This document shows positions 46,394-56,863 of a DNA stretch of 64,000 nt, piece after piece. The position numbers and the translations under genes were made by a program. The stretch comes from Phallus indusiatus. Its lineage: Eukaryota; Basidiomycota; Agaricomycetes; Phallales; Phallaceae. Each line of letters starts with the position of its first letter. Within the stretch, counting starts at the first letter, position 1. The stretch lies in assembly GCA_027605045.1 (NCBI GenBank), contig JAQFWX010000005.1, positions 62,001 through 126,000 of the forward strand, read 5' to 3'. The notes beneath the pieces were generated by a model. The model was given only the letters and a program-made list of their open reading frames with translations, ran no database searches and was not told where the DNA came from.

Positions 46394-48356
46394 ATGAATT
46401 ACAAGAATTCAGATTTTCTTTACCCGCCCAATTCGTCTTTCTCAGAAGATAAAAATACGGTATCCAGTCCAAGCTCGTCTGTATTTGATCTACCTCTAGG
46501 CTCATATAATCCACCTCTGTCAAGTCAACACAAAACCATAGAGAATAATAACATAACAACCACTCCCGATGTCGACTATTTAGAACCCATCCGCTCATCT
46601 TTACTAGTTATATCCGGAGGAACTGGTGCCAACTCCTTATGTGCTGCCTTCGGAAGCGACGCCTGTTATGTGTTGCCGGTGTCCGATGATGGAGGCTCCA
46701 GTAGTGAAATAATTCGTGTTATCGGTAAGTAAAGCTGAGATTCAACTTCCAACCATAACAATGACGATCTTTTTGTAGGTGGTCCGTCAGTGGGTACGAG
46801 ACCGTAATCAGAAATTTCTATTCGTAATTTTTGACGTTCATTGAAAGGCGACATTCGATCGCGCTTGATACGCCTCATCCCAACAACGCCACCGGATTCA
46901 CCTTTACATGCTATTCGTGCCCTCCTTTCACATAGACTCCCAAGCGATGTTTCTGATGCTAAAGCAAGAGAGGAATGGAGAAATACTGTCGAGGGATCCC
47001 ACCCACTTTGGAAAGGAATCCCGTCTGATAAGAAAGAAGCAATTAGAGGTATAGTTACAGTCCAAAACTGTCCATTTCGGTCGCTTAGCATATCTATGAT
47101 ACAGGGTTTCTGGTTCATTTCGAAAGCGAAGTGCTAAGGCGAGCCCATAAGGGGTTTTCTTTCCGAAATGGGAGTGTCGGCAATTATTTTTTAGCTGGAA
47201 CTCGAGATTTTATGCGGTCACTTCCAGCCGCGATATTTTTGTTTTCTGCTATCACTCAAAGCCAAGCAAATATTCTTCCCGTTCTGACGACGAACCATAC
47301 TGTCACGATCGCCGCTGAATTGGTCTGTAACCAAATAAACTCAAAATAGAAGTATGTCCCGAAAATAATGATATCTTAGGAAAACCATTCTACTATCATT
47401 GGGCAATGCAATATTTCACATCCAATGGTTTCGTCTCATCATGATACCCAACTCACTGTCGAGACCGACTCTCTTGACAGTGATAGACTATTACCTTCCC
47501 GGAATGTCAGCTTTTCCAAATCACCGACTTCAAATCTCTCATATGAACCACTTTCTTCTCCAATATCACGTACGTCATTATTTCTTTCAAATTATGTGAA
47601 TCCCACATTCGAATTTGTAGGCGTATATTACATTAATTCCTATGGCCACGAGATACAGCCATGGCCTAACGCAGAATACTTAACACAACTCAATAAAAGA
47701 GAAATTTTAATATACTCTTGTGGCTCTCTTTGGACTAGGTCTGGGATTGTTCTCATACTATCCTGGATTTTCTGATCACTTGCGCAGTATAATGCCATGC
47801 ATCGCATTACAAGGCCTCGGACAAGCCATCGCCGGATCAAAAACACTGAAGGCAAAAGTACTACTACGTTTGTACCTCTATCAACACGCAACAAATTCAC
47901 GGCCTGAACAATTTCACTAGTGAACTCGTTTAATGACCGCGAAACGCATGGTTATACCGCCGAAAACTATATTTCGTGAGTGACACGATTGACGTGGAAT
48001 GAAAAATAGCTGAAATGACTATAAAGAGCTATAGAAAGGACGCTTAGAAGACCTTATTGTAACAATAATTCAAGAAATACTGTCCTGTCCACGGATAGTT
48101 ATCCTGTATCGGCGTTTATTACCCACCTTGTTTACATCAAGGACTCCGAGATACAAGTGGATGTTCGTAAAATACAGGTAATACAGCTTTTATCGCGAGG
48201 GTAAAATGGTTCCGCTAACAAAGGTCCTAGAAACTTGGCATAAAATGCATCGAGATAACGGGAAAGGACCGGAATCGTCAATTCACCGCACAGGTGGTAC
48301 ATGGAATCCTTGTGGATATTCAAAGTGAGATAGATAGAGAGAAACAGAACATCTAG
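46394..48356 (+). CDS. CofD/YvcK-like (UPF0052) protein
   Basis: Predicted 494-residue member of the CofD-like family, related to 2-phospho-L-lactate transferase and bacterial YvcK. The fungal role is not established. Exons: 46394-46724, 46779-46793, 46848-47048, 47105-47322, 47380-47569, 47621-47738, 47788-47867, 47921-47975, 48027-48177, 48231-48356. Key motifs: SGGTGANSL (residues 74-82), SDDGGSSSEI, GGPSVGDIRSRL, GNYFLAGTRDFM, IIGQCNISHP, RVYYINSYG, IYSCGSLWTRSIMPCIAL and a C-terminal LGIKCIEITG. A reading frame extends upstream to 46241 but would overlap the divergent dehydrogenase's first exon, so the ATG at 46394 is preferred. Exon 2 is only 15 nt and supplies the GPSV residues of a conserved loop; reading through it meets a stop at once. 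The last acceptor at 48230 was chosen because it restores the family's C-terminus. Confidence 0.9.
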
Positions 48357-48595
48357 CTGGAGTTTTCTTTTTTTTGCACTTGGGTGATGCACAATGGACA
48401 GGTATATGGACAGTGATTTTTATAGATGATACTTAAGTAATATTTATGATCGAAGTATAGTCCATAAACAACAGCTAGCAATTTGTGCTTAAATATTAAA
48501 TACTCCAATTCATAATTATAGAATTTTTCTTTGGTACATAATTTTTGCCTATTTTTTAAAGATTAAAATGATTATGTAATCATATAGTACACATC

Positions 48596-51500
48596 TCAAA
48601 ACATCTGCCCGCGACAATTAACAGCACCACAAAGGCATTTGCGATGTATAGCCTCTTGTTTATGTGGAGAAGGACCTGCACCCTGAGAAATCACAAGAAA
48701 AAAAAGTTTCATGAGTTTTTTTAAGTCTCCAGATCAAAATCTTGTATACAGACCACTTTGACTGTTTTGTCTTCCAATTCTTCATCTTCCATTTCTTCAT
48801 CTTCATCATCACCTTCACCAAAATATGCAAAGGTGATCTCTTCTCCTTTTTGAATTTCGCGCGATGTAAAGATTGTTAGTGCGGGTTTTCGCACATCCGG
48901 TTCGTTTACATAGGTGGCTGTTATTTGACAGTTAGGGTCACAAGAGTGGTTCTTTGGGTGGTTTTTAGGTTTTTCATGGGTAATAAAAAATGAAGAAAAT
49001 TACCAAAAAACGCGTGAACTACGAATTCAAATTTAAATAAGCAGACAGGAAGCGTTTCACATCAAAACTCACATTTCCAACATGAAAAGCATCAATTGTA
49101 TAAGTACTAGTTCTTTCTTCATCTTTGCTTTTATTCACATCTTTGTCCAGCGATCGGAGATGATAAAAATCAACGTCAAATAAATACGTTCGACCGTAAC
49201 GATCATACAACCTACAACACAAGATTAGCCAGTGCGGAATATCCCCCAAAATAAATATACTTGCTTCCCCCGCTCATCAGCCTCTGCCTCTAAAATTATC
49301 TCTCCGGAATATATACCTAAATAAGTACCCCGGGGGATTTTCTCTTCAGCAAACACACCTATCCATGATTCGGGCATGAGCGGGATGCCCCATGAAACAT
49401 GTAACGCATTTATTTAATATCTTACCCCAGCCTTTGTTTTTCGTGAGAACGATCGAAATTTGGTGTTTACGACCATTCTGGACGACCTTTTATGTAAAAC
49501 AATTGCACGTAACTTCAGTAATCGTTCAGGACGAAAATTATTTTTATAAAAAGCGCTCACTCTATTTGCACATCCCTCCGAACATTCACAAGCATCGTTA
49601 CACTCGAAAACTGGATAATGGGGATGCAACAATCTTTCCTTCTTGTACAGAAACCCTTTAATTTCACCACCAGTCCAAGCCGTCTGTCTTCGGACACATG
49701 CACAAGTTTTGGACTTTGGATCACAAGGTCCAATACAATCACATCCCTGAAGTAACTTTTTATCCGACCTCGGTACACCTTCCCCGTAAACGATTCTATT
49801 GGTATAATAGAATTCCCAGGGAGGCGTGACCGGTCCGTTTTTACGACCAATGATAGATATTTTGGGTGCCAGAGGCTCGTCGTCCGCCGTATTGTCTTCT
49901 ATCATTGCCTCAAAAATGTATTTCATTTGAGGATTGAAATGATAGTGAGGAGGAAGCCGATTAATCATATCGTGTAATTCTGTAGGAAGCTTTTCGGCCG
50001 GCCATTTAATTGACGCAACTAATCTGTCGTTGTAGTCCGGAACTGGCTCGGTATTACCGGCATTTATATTGCTGAAGTCTGGTTCCTTGACAAGTATCGA
50101 GGGTTTGGGGAGCACTTCGTTGTCCGGAGTTTTGGGAGCGGAATTCAAAGCCTTTAGAAAGAACAGTCTAGACTTACGCCCTTGGTAGAAAACCGAAGCA
50201 CGTACCAATTCGTCAGAAGATAGACGGGAAGCATGATAATTACTACGTAAATCCTCTTCCTCCTATTATTATGTTTTTAATCAACGGTAGTATTTCAAGG
50301 CAAACGAGAAATGTGAGATACCTTTACTAATAGATCATTCTCCGGGGGCTGATTTGAAATTATCAAAATTGAAGCAAAATCTCAAAAATATGTAACTAAC
50401 AGTAATAAGCTGAAAAGTTTCGTCTTCGGAAGTGTCTCGGTCCGCATCAATTTGTAACTCAGCGATGGGATCTATCAAGTTTATAATGACATCCTCATTT
50501 TTGGGGTATATTGGAGATGGCGGAGATGGGGAAGGCGTTCCAAAGGTTGGCGACTGTGTCGGTTCTAAAGCATGCTCACTTGAACCGCTAATGGGATTTT
50601 GACTTGTGTCCCTCGAACCAACTGGGCCAATTAATTCTTCCACCAGTAACTCGGCAGGTGAATCGAGACCAAAACCGGAATCGTCAATATCTGCATTCGG
50701 TTGTATGGTATGCTGAAATGCAACTGCCTCCGATTCAATGATTTGAGTGGGTTCACCGCTTTGTGCTTGCTCTGCAGAACGACTTGATAAAGCAGGATTG
50801 GGGTCAAATTGTGGGACGTCCACAGGTATATCTACCGAATTTGAGGCTTCGTCGTCATGAGATACACGAGTTCGAATAAATTTCCAAACAAACTTACGAG
50901 AATGAAGTCCCTTGAGCGGTAATGGTTCTGGGCTCGCGTCAATAATAACAACATCATCTTCGTCAAGGTCTATAGTTAGATCGATAGCATCCGCTTGGCT
51001 TGTACCTTTCCCCGGGATGCGTTTGTTAGCGGCTGAGGTACCCACGGGTTCGTCTTCGGAATCAGAAGAGATTGAAATGACGTCCTGCTCGATCAAATTT
51101 ATTCCTGATTCACGCTTGGGTTGCTTTTCCGAAGAAGAACCTTAAAAAAAAAAGAATCACCATAAATTATACAACCTTGTAACACGGATGGTCACAAACC
51201 TGCTTTGGTTGAATTCCATGAACCATTGAAGCTCGACGATGGAGCATTGCCTATTTCTGGAATAAATACATTTTGCATTTAATTTTGAAAAGAAAGGGGT
51301 TAACTTGCCTCTGGGTATACTCCGGAAAACTGAGACACGTTTCTTCAGAGGTAATGAACGACGCGAAGAAAGACGCGTGGTCATGCTTGGCGGTGTTGGG
51401 GAAGATCCAGTAGAAAAATTTGAGGCCTTTTCTTTCCCTTTGTGACTGGGACCTTGAAAGGGGGAAACTTGACCAGATGGCCCAGCAATTTGTTTTTCCG

Positions 51501-51723
51501 GCAAGGACACCAATAAAGGCGAGCCAGAAGAGCTCGGATGACCATAATTATCGTGAGAGACATCGCCATTGATAAATAAATTAGTAGATATCTCTCCGGT
51601 CTCAGTTGGCGTTACATCAGGCTCGGAAGTCGTCGACAAACGCAGCTTTTTGATGACAGAGGACGCGTCTACCGCGGCGTCTGATGCCCTCCGCTTCAAG
51701 TTTGAAGTAGCATCGTTCGCCAT
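48596..51723 (-). CDS. SET-domain histone H3K9 methyltransferase (SUV39/Clr4 type)
   Basis: Nuclear lysine methyltransferase of 844 residues, likely for histone H3 lysine 9 and heterochromatin. Minus-strand exons: 51723-51309, 51256-51200, 51140-50401, 50348-50322, 50262-49561, 49486-49426, 49358-49265, 49211-49073, 49018-49004, 48951-48754, 48682-48596. The long N-terminal half is disordered and has SUMO-interaction-like hydrophobic/acidic patches (DVISISSDSEDE; AIDLTIDLDEDDVVIID). Pre-SET cysteines follow (CDCIGPC, CACVRRQ, CNDACECSEGCANRV). The SET domain has NKGWGVFAEE, YLGIYSGEI, YGRTYLFDVDFY and NHSCDPN. The post-SET is KCLCGAVNCRG. No chromodomain is visible. Introns 1 and 7 need GC donors (gcaagt), and exon 9 is 15 nt, encoding FTRFL just before NHSC. 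Two acidic stretches interrupt the SET C-terminus. It is divergent from the carrier gene at 52246. Confidence 0.92.
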
Positions 51724-52245
51724 TTCAGAAAGAAAGAACCGAGTCTGTGTGAGGTTGTAGTTGCCAAAGATGTGATTAGAATTTGTGAGATTTTGACATG
51801 AGGGTGCAATGAGGGTGAGAGAAATTTAGGTTAAGGGGGTAGCGGAGTTTGAAACGGCAGGATGGCGCAATGCCACCAACGTTCCCCAAAGAGATTTTTT
51901 ATCGCAATTCCAGGTTCAATATCAGCATAATATCCCAGAAGCATATTGACGAGACTGCCTTTAAACCAACAAAAAGTCCCATCGATTTACGGGCGAGATG
52001 TTTGCTTGGGGCTGAAAGTGATGCACAAATTCAGCCAATTTTTAGGCGATCCATTACTTCCCAGCATTTCCACATAAAACCTTGTTGAAAATTCTCGCTA
52101 ATGAATTCCAATCGTATATCCTGTTTACATCGTAAAACGACGTCAATTGACAGTACAAAAGAGCAAAGCAAGTTTGAAGCAAGTCGTGCGGTAAATGCTT
52201 TCCGTCACGCGTTATGCGTCACACCAGAACAGGTATTCCAGTTGA

Positions 52246-53539
52246 ATGTCCTCCAGCTCGGATTCGACTATTCAAGAGAAAACTGTTGGTCTGAAAGCTG
52301 CTTTAGCCAGTACTGCCACAAGGTTAGTATCCAATTATGATCGATATGGAACAAGAATTAACCTGCTTCCAGGATCCTGGCCCTGTACTTTTCACGTCCG
52401 ATTCGTCTTTTTCGACCGTCAAAGATCAGCGGATGGCACTCGCTAGGAAATCAATCTCTTCCATTACTAATTAAACAAAAAGGCGTAAGTTTGCTCCTTT
52501 TGAGAGTAAAAAAGTAAACGATTAACTCTTCAAGTGGATAGTCATACCGAGTCATTTCGTACCTCCCCTCCTTGTAAACGCTTTTCTCGGAACTGTCCTT
52601 TGGACAGCGTATTCGGAAGTCAATTCCTTGTTGAACACACATGTCTCAACACTGTCCCCTACAGCGGTAGCCGCACTGTCCGGAAGTTGCGCAGGTTCCA
52701 TACAGGCATTGGCAGCCGCTCCCGCAGAGAATGTACGCATTCTTCTCGAAGGAGGACAAGCTCGTAGTAGTTGGTCCACGGCGTGGAGAGAAGTGTTTGC
52801 TGGAGTTGAATCTTTGAATTCTACGTCTTCTGAACCTGCGAAGCACCGAGAAGAAGTGAGACGCGTGCAAGCTTGGGTTAAAGAGGCCAGAGAAATGGCA
52901 GGACGAGGCTGGCATGGATTAGGTTTTGGAATGGCAAAAGATAGTTGTGGTGAGTAATCTGCCCCCAGGTTTAGAATATCATAGCTTAGAAGTGTCTTTT
53001 TTCTAGCTTTCGCGGTCTTTTTTGCTATCTTCGAGGTTTCTCGGCGTACAGCAGCCCGTGCACGTTCTTTCGGTTCTCGAGTCTCCCAATCTATACCCCC
53101 TACACATATTTCTCCACACGTCAGGTCCCACATACCTCGAGTTGCTCATGGAATTGTAATTGTAGGAGGAGGCATGCTTGCCGGTCTTTCCTACGATCTC
53201 GTATGCAGACCCTTTGATATCGCACGCCGCACGGTTCTATCTCACCGACCGCGTAGATCCAAAACGAAACCTGTCTCAACATCAGCGAGCAATATCAACT
53301 CACCCCTGACACATTGTTCCTCTTCTCAAACGCGATCAACTGTCAACATTCTCACACATAAGCTCAAGTCGGATGGCGTTTTGTCGTTTTTCGAGAACCC
53401 GGCTAGATCAGCACTCTCGTCGAGTTCTGGTACCAGCACGTGGCTACGAACGTTAGGTCGTTTGGGTCCGTGGGGGATTGCGTTCCTAGCTTGGGAGACA
53501 TTTGGTCCCGAATTGTCGCCGACCCATGGTTTGCAATGA
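52246..53539 (+). CDS. Mitochondrial carrier family protein (divergent)
   Basis: Predicted 378-residue inner-membrane solute carrier, substrate unknown. Exons: 52246-52322, 52373-52484, 52535-52949, 53007-53539. Two repeats show recognisable signature remnants: AAPAENVRILLEGG in the middle repeat and CRPFDIARR in the last. The glycine-rich helices LSGSCAGSIQALAAA and VIVGGGMLAGLSYDL precede them, as in carrier odd-numbered helices. The first repeat has RILALYFSRPIRLFRPSK, a degenerate version. The protein is longer than standard carriers (about 300) because of hydrophilic loops between helices, including a serine/threonine-rich insert after RPFDIARR. It lies head-to-head with the SET gene, 522 nt between start codons. 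The family call is good; I could not assign the orthologue. Confidence 0.82.
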
Positions 53540-54342
53540 CTGCGATGGTTCCTACTACGGACCTACGGACGACCGTTCCCCAACGTCTCGTGACCTCTTT
53601 TTCATCAATTGCTGTGCGATACCCTAGATTTCAAAATACCCCGACGTAGTAAGCTTTACTTGCGCTTTCTATATCGAATAAATCTACACAGATCTGAAAT
53701 GACCGGTCCGGCATTCAAATCCGCAGTGTACATCACCTATATACACATTACTCGATACGTAAATTAGGGCTAAAAACGAGTGGAGCTTTGACCTCGTGCA
53801 AATACCCTCGAGCACCTGTACATACATACAAATCAGTCAACGTTCAATTCAATGCATTTGCAAATTACAACTACTCCGGCGTCGGGATATATTTTCTCAG
53901 CTTTGAAGTTGGTGGCGGATCGGCAACACACCGGCTCCCCAGATCCATAAAAAATAATCCCCACTTATAAAAATAGGGTTGAATCAAAATGGTCGCTGCT
54001 ATTTGAAAAATTGAGCACGCGCATGAGCACATGCCTGGTCAACCAATCATCACGGCCAACAGGAGACGAATGAATTCCAATTCTCAAAAAAAGCGCTTCT
54101 CGTGTAAATATTAGAATTCATTCTTTTTGATTATTTTGACTTCGACTTCGACGAACGTTTCATTGTCTTGACGTAATGATTCTTTCTAATACTAATACAC
54201 CATGTCATTTTCTTCTAAATTTGTTAATCATTTGATAGGAAGAAACGTATGTATATTACCAACAGAGAACCAATAAAAAAATTCAATACCAACAACAAAT
54301 ATTCACCAAAAAAAGTCCCTTCGATTCGATACTTATTTCAAT
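53540..54342. other. Convergent spacer between carrier and bHLH genes
   Basis: Shared 3' flanks; no gene recognised. Confidence 0.5.
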
Positions 54343-55710
54343 TCATGCTCCCGAAGATCCGGAAGGCATTCCCAACAATGAGCTAGGCGTCTGAGCCTGC
54401 ATGGCGTATTGACGGCGTGTCCGTACCGCATCCGACGACAGGACATTATTATCGTCCGAAGCCGAGCTACTGCTGTAGCGGCGTGATGACATATTAAGAA
54501 GTAAAGATGCAGCAGTGTGTTCATCTCCCGACCATTTCTTCGCAGGATGTGCCGAATTCAGCGAAAGTGGACTCGCGCTTCTCGGTATGCCATATCCCTT
54601 CGACGACGTAAATTGTGGAATCTGATAGGGCGATGTTGGAGACGGTAGCAATATTGGCGAAGTCGTGACATTGGTCGGATTCAAGATATGAGAGATCGCA
54701 TACCCATGTGCCGCGTACGCCGGACTAGGAAGAATGTTGGGAGAGCAGTTCGCTGAGGACGGAACAGAGCGAGAATGGGTTGCAGAATCTGAAGAAGACC
54801 GAATTGTGGTAGGCGGCGCTAGTCCGAGTGGCGGAGGAAGGGTGAGACCCGGTAAGGAACTTTTCGCCATCGCTGTGGGAGCAAAGGGTACAGACTGAGG
54901 CGGAGAAGGTAATTGAAGGACAGGCGAAGAGGTGGGTGAACCTGAGAGTAATGAAGATATCGAAGGAAGACGAGTCCTACCCGTGCCGGCGTTGACATGG
55001 TCGGGAGCGACATCCGGTTGTATTGAAACGTTCGTACGACCATAATATTCCGTAGATTCATCGTCGAAATCACTTTCAGGATCTTCGACAGGGTCATCCT
55101 CCTCCACTTCCTGGACTTTCCGTTTTCGTTCTAAACCGTATTCGCGCTCATGCTCTATCGAGCAAGCTTCCTCCAATAGAGAAGAAGAGAGCGAGGACGA
55201 TGATGGCGCTTTTGTTGATGACAGTAGGTCACTCCCGCATCTCTGACACAAGCCCTGTTCGAGACTCTTCATCTTATCCACCATACTGCGCAAATAGTCA
55301 ACAGTTCGAACTAAAATTTCGAGTTTGAATTCTTTATCTTCCTTATCCTTCTTCTCGTGTGTCCTTTCGTTAGGAACCAACTGACGCAAAGCAGCGAGGG
55401 CTTCATTGATCTTCTCTCGCCGCCGTTTCTCGATGACTGAGTGGTTCGTCTTTCGTAATTGTTCTCTAGCGCTCTTGGATAGAGGGCCTGAAGGTTTTCG
55501 ACCTCTTCGACGAGGGGCTGCGGTCGTAGGAGAGGGGTCTTGAAGAGCTTGTCCGTCAGGGACGGACTCGAGCATTGACAGATGGAATTCTGCCGAAGAC
55601 TGTGATGGTTCTTTGAGAGCTAGTTCCCTTAGGCGCTTAACTTTACGAGGAGGATTGTGGTCTTGTTGTGAAAGCGAAGCGGATGACGAGGAAGAGGCAG
55701 CTGGCGGCAT
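54343..55710 (-). CDS. bHLH transcription factor with AT-hook-like motif
   Basis: Intronless 455-residue DNA-binding regulator. The basic helix-loop-helix domain spans about residues 86-150: basic part KTNHSVIEKRRREKINEAL with the His-Glu-Arg pattern (H90, E94, R98) expected to contact a CACGTG-type E-box. Helix 1, a charged loop of E/K/D residues, and helix 2 ILVRTVDYLRSMV follow. An RRRGRKP segment at 67-73 resembles an AT-hook core. Two cysteines in CQRC follow the second helix. The C-terminal two thirds are serine/proline-rich with short acidic patches near residues 200-220, consistent with regulatory or activation regions. Fungal relatives of this length regulate metabolism or development, but the target pathway cannot be read from sequence. 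Its start faces 1.15 kb of spacer upstream of BRF1. Confidence 0.9.
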   Translation of the reverse strand: MPPAASSSSSASLSQQDHNPPRKVKRLRELALKEPSQSSAEFHLSMLESVPDGQALQDPSPTTAAPRRRGRKPSGPLSKSAREQLRKTNHSVIEKRRREKINEALAALRQLVPNERTHEKKDKEDKEFKLEILVRTVDYLRSMVDKMKSLEQGLCQRCGSDLLSSTKAPSSSSLSSSLLEEACSIEHEREYGLERKRKVQEVEEDDPVEDPESDFDDESTEYYGRTNVSIQPDVAPDHVNAGTGRTRLPSISSLLSGSPTSSPVLQLPSPPQSVPFAPTAMAKSSLPGLTLPPPLGLAPPTTIRSSSDSATHSRSVPSSANCSPNILPSPAYAAHGYAISHILNPTNVTTSPILLPSPTSPYQIPQFTSSKGYGIPRSASPLSLNSAHPAKKWSGDEHTAASLLLNMSSRRYSSSSASDDNNVLSSDAVRTRRQYAMQAQTPSSLLGMPSGSSGA

Positions 55711-56863
55711 GGAAGTGAACCAGGTTTCACGAATGGTGATGGTGGTAAGGAGAAATGGTGAAGGAGAAAGAGATTGACAAGCGTCGAGATTTCAAGCGCT
55801 GAACTTGAATATAGTGGGATAAAGCATGCCCCTATTATTTCGGTCGTGTGCCTTCTCGGACCTCAGGGTTTGGAGGTACAACGTGCGCGTCGTGGACCAA
55901 TCAGCGTGCGTTACCATAAGGGTCGTGTGCGACACAGCAAACGTTTTCACCCTGGCCTAAGGCGAAATCAAGATTTTTTCTATTTTTGTGAATTAGAAAG
56001 ATGATGTCTTGGGAGGGATCGACTCGGAACTCGCAGCGATAAACATGAATCAGTGATCCCGGTTCGTGCATACGAAAAGGTCTTGTGGACTATGGGATAT
56101 GGGATGATAATAAAAATATAACTCTCAGTGCTACCAATGAGAATGATTGCTTCTGTTATGAAAAGGGATTTCGATGAACACACGTTCAACATGCATTTCG
56201 CGAAAGATCGTATGAATGCGGGACAAGGAAATGGGCTTACCGGTTTTTACTCCGAGAATGAGCTGTTTCCGATAATAATGGAGGGTGCAATTACTCGGCA
56301 TTCCAAGGTGAATATATTCCTTGGATTATTCCAAGCTACAGGTAATATAATCGGTCAGCTCGACATATCGTCACTAACATGCACTCCTACTCCTACCAGC
56401 AACGCACGTGTGCTTTGTTTTCAGCCTATTTTCCCAGTTCTCAGCGGCTTTGTGGCATCTGGTGACTTGCGACCATTGTTTTCCGCCTTCGGTGAAATAG
56501 CCCAGTCGAGATTGGATATTATTGCATATAGATAAGGAGGAAGTCACCAGTGTTTCAAATCTCAGCCGGAAACAAATAGAAGGCAAGAAAGGCACCATAC
56601 GATCAATGATCACTAGCACCAGTATGGCAGTGTAGCCACTGGGTGGCCACTCTAGGAAATTCAATATCAATCTGCCAACTATCAAACGGTCAGACGGACA
56701 TTATTGACGATTGGGATATGAATTGGGAACATTTGGACAAATTTCGCTTGATTTTTCGCTTTCCGAGGTGGACAGCGCTGAAAGTAAAGATGATTATTAC
56801 GTAATTATATCTGCTTACGTCAAACTTACGTAAGGTATCTCAGTGAACGAAGTCGAGAGCGAG
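55711..56863. other. Divergent spacer between bHLH and BRF1 genes
   Basis: Presumably holds both promoters. A 135-residue plus-strand frame at 56128-56535 is open but shows no recognisable domain, and the opposite strand is also open over part of it; coding status unclear. Confidence 0.4.

Noticed and set aside
54333..54524. Small frames overlapping the bHLH gene
   Set aside because: They are alternate-frame shadows of the strongly supported 455-codon reading frame.
56128..56535. 135-residue open frame as a gene
   Set aside because: No recognisable motif, and a long frame is also open on the opposite strand; coding status cannot be supported.
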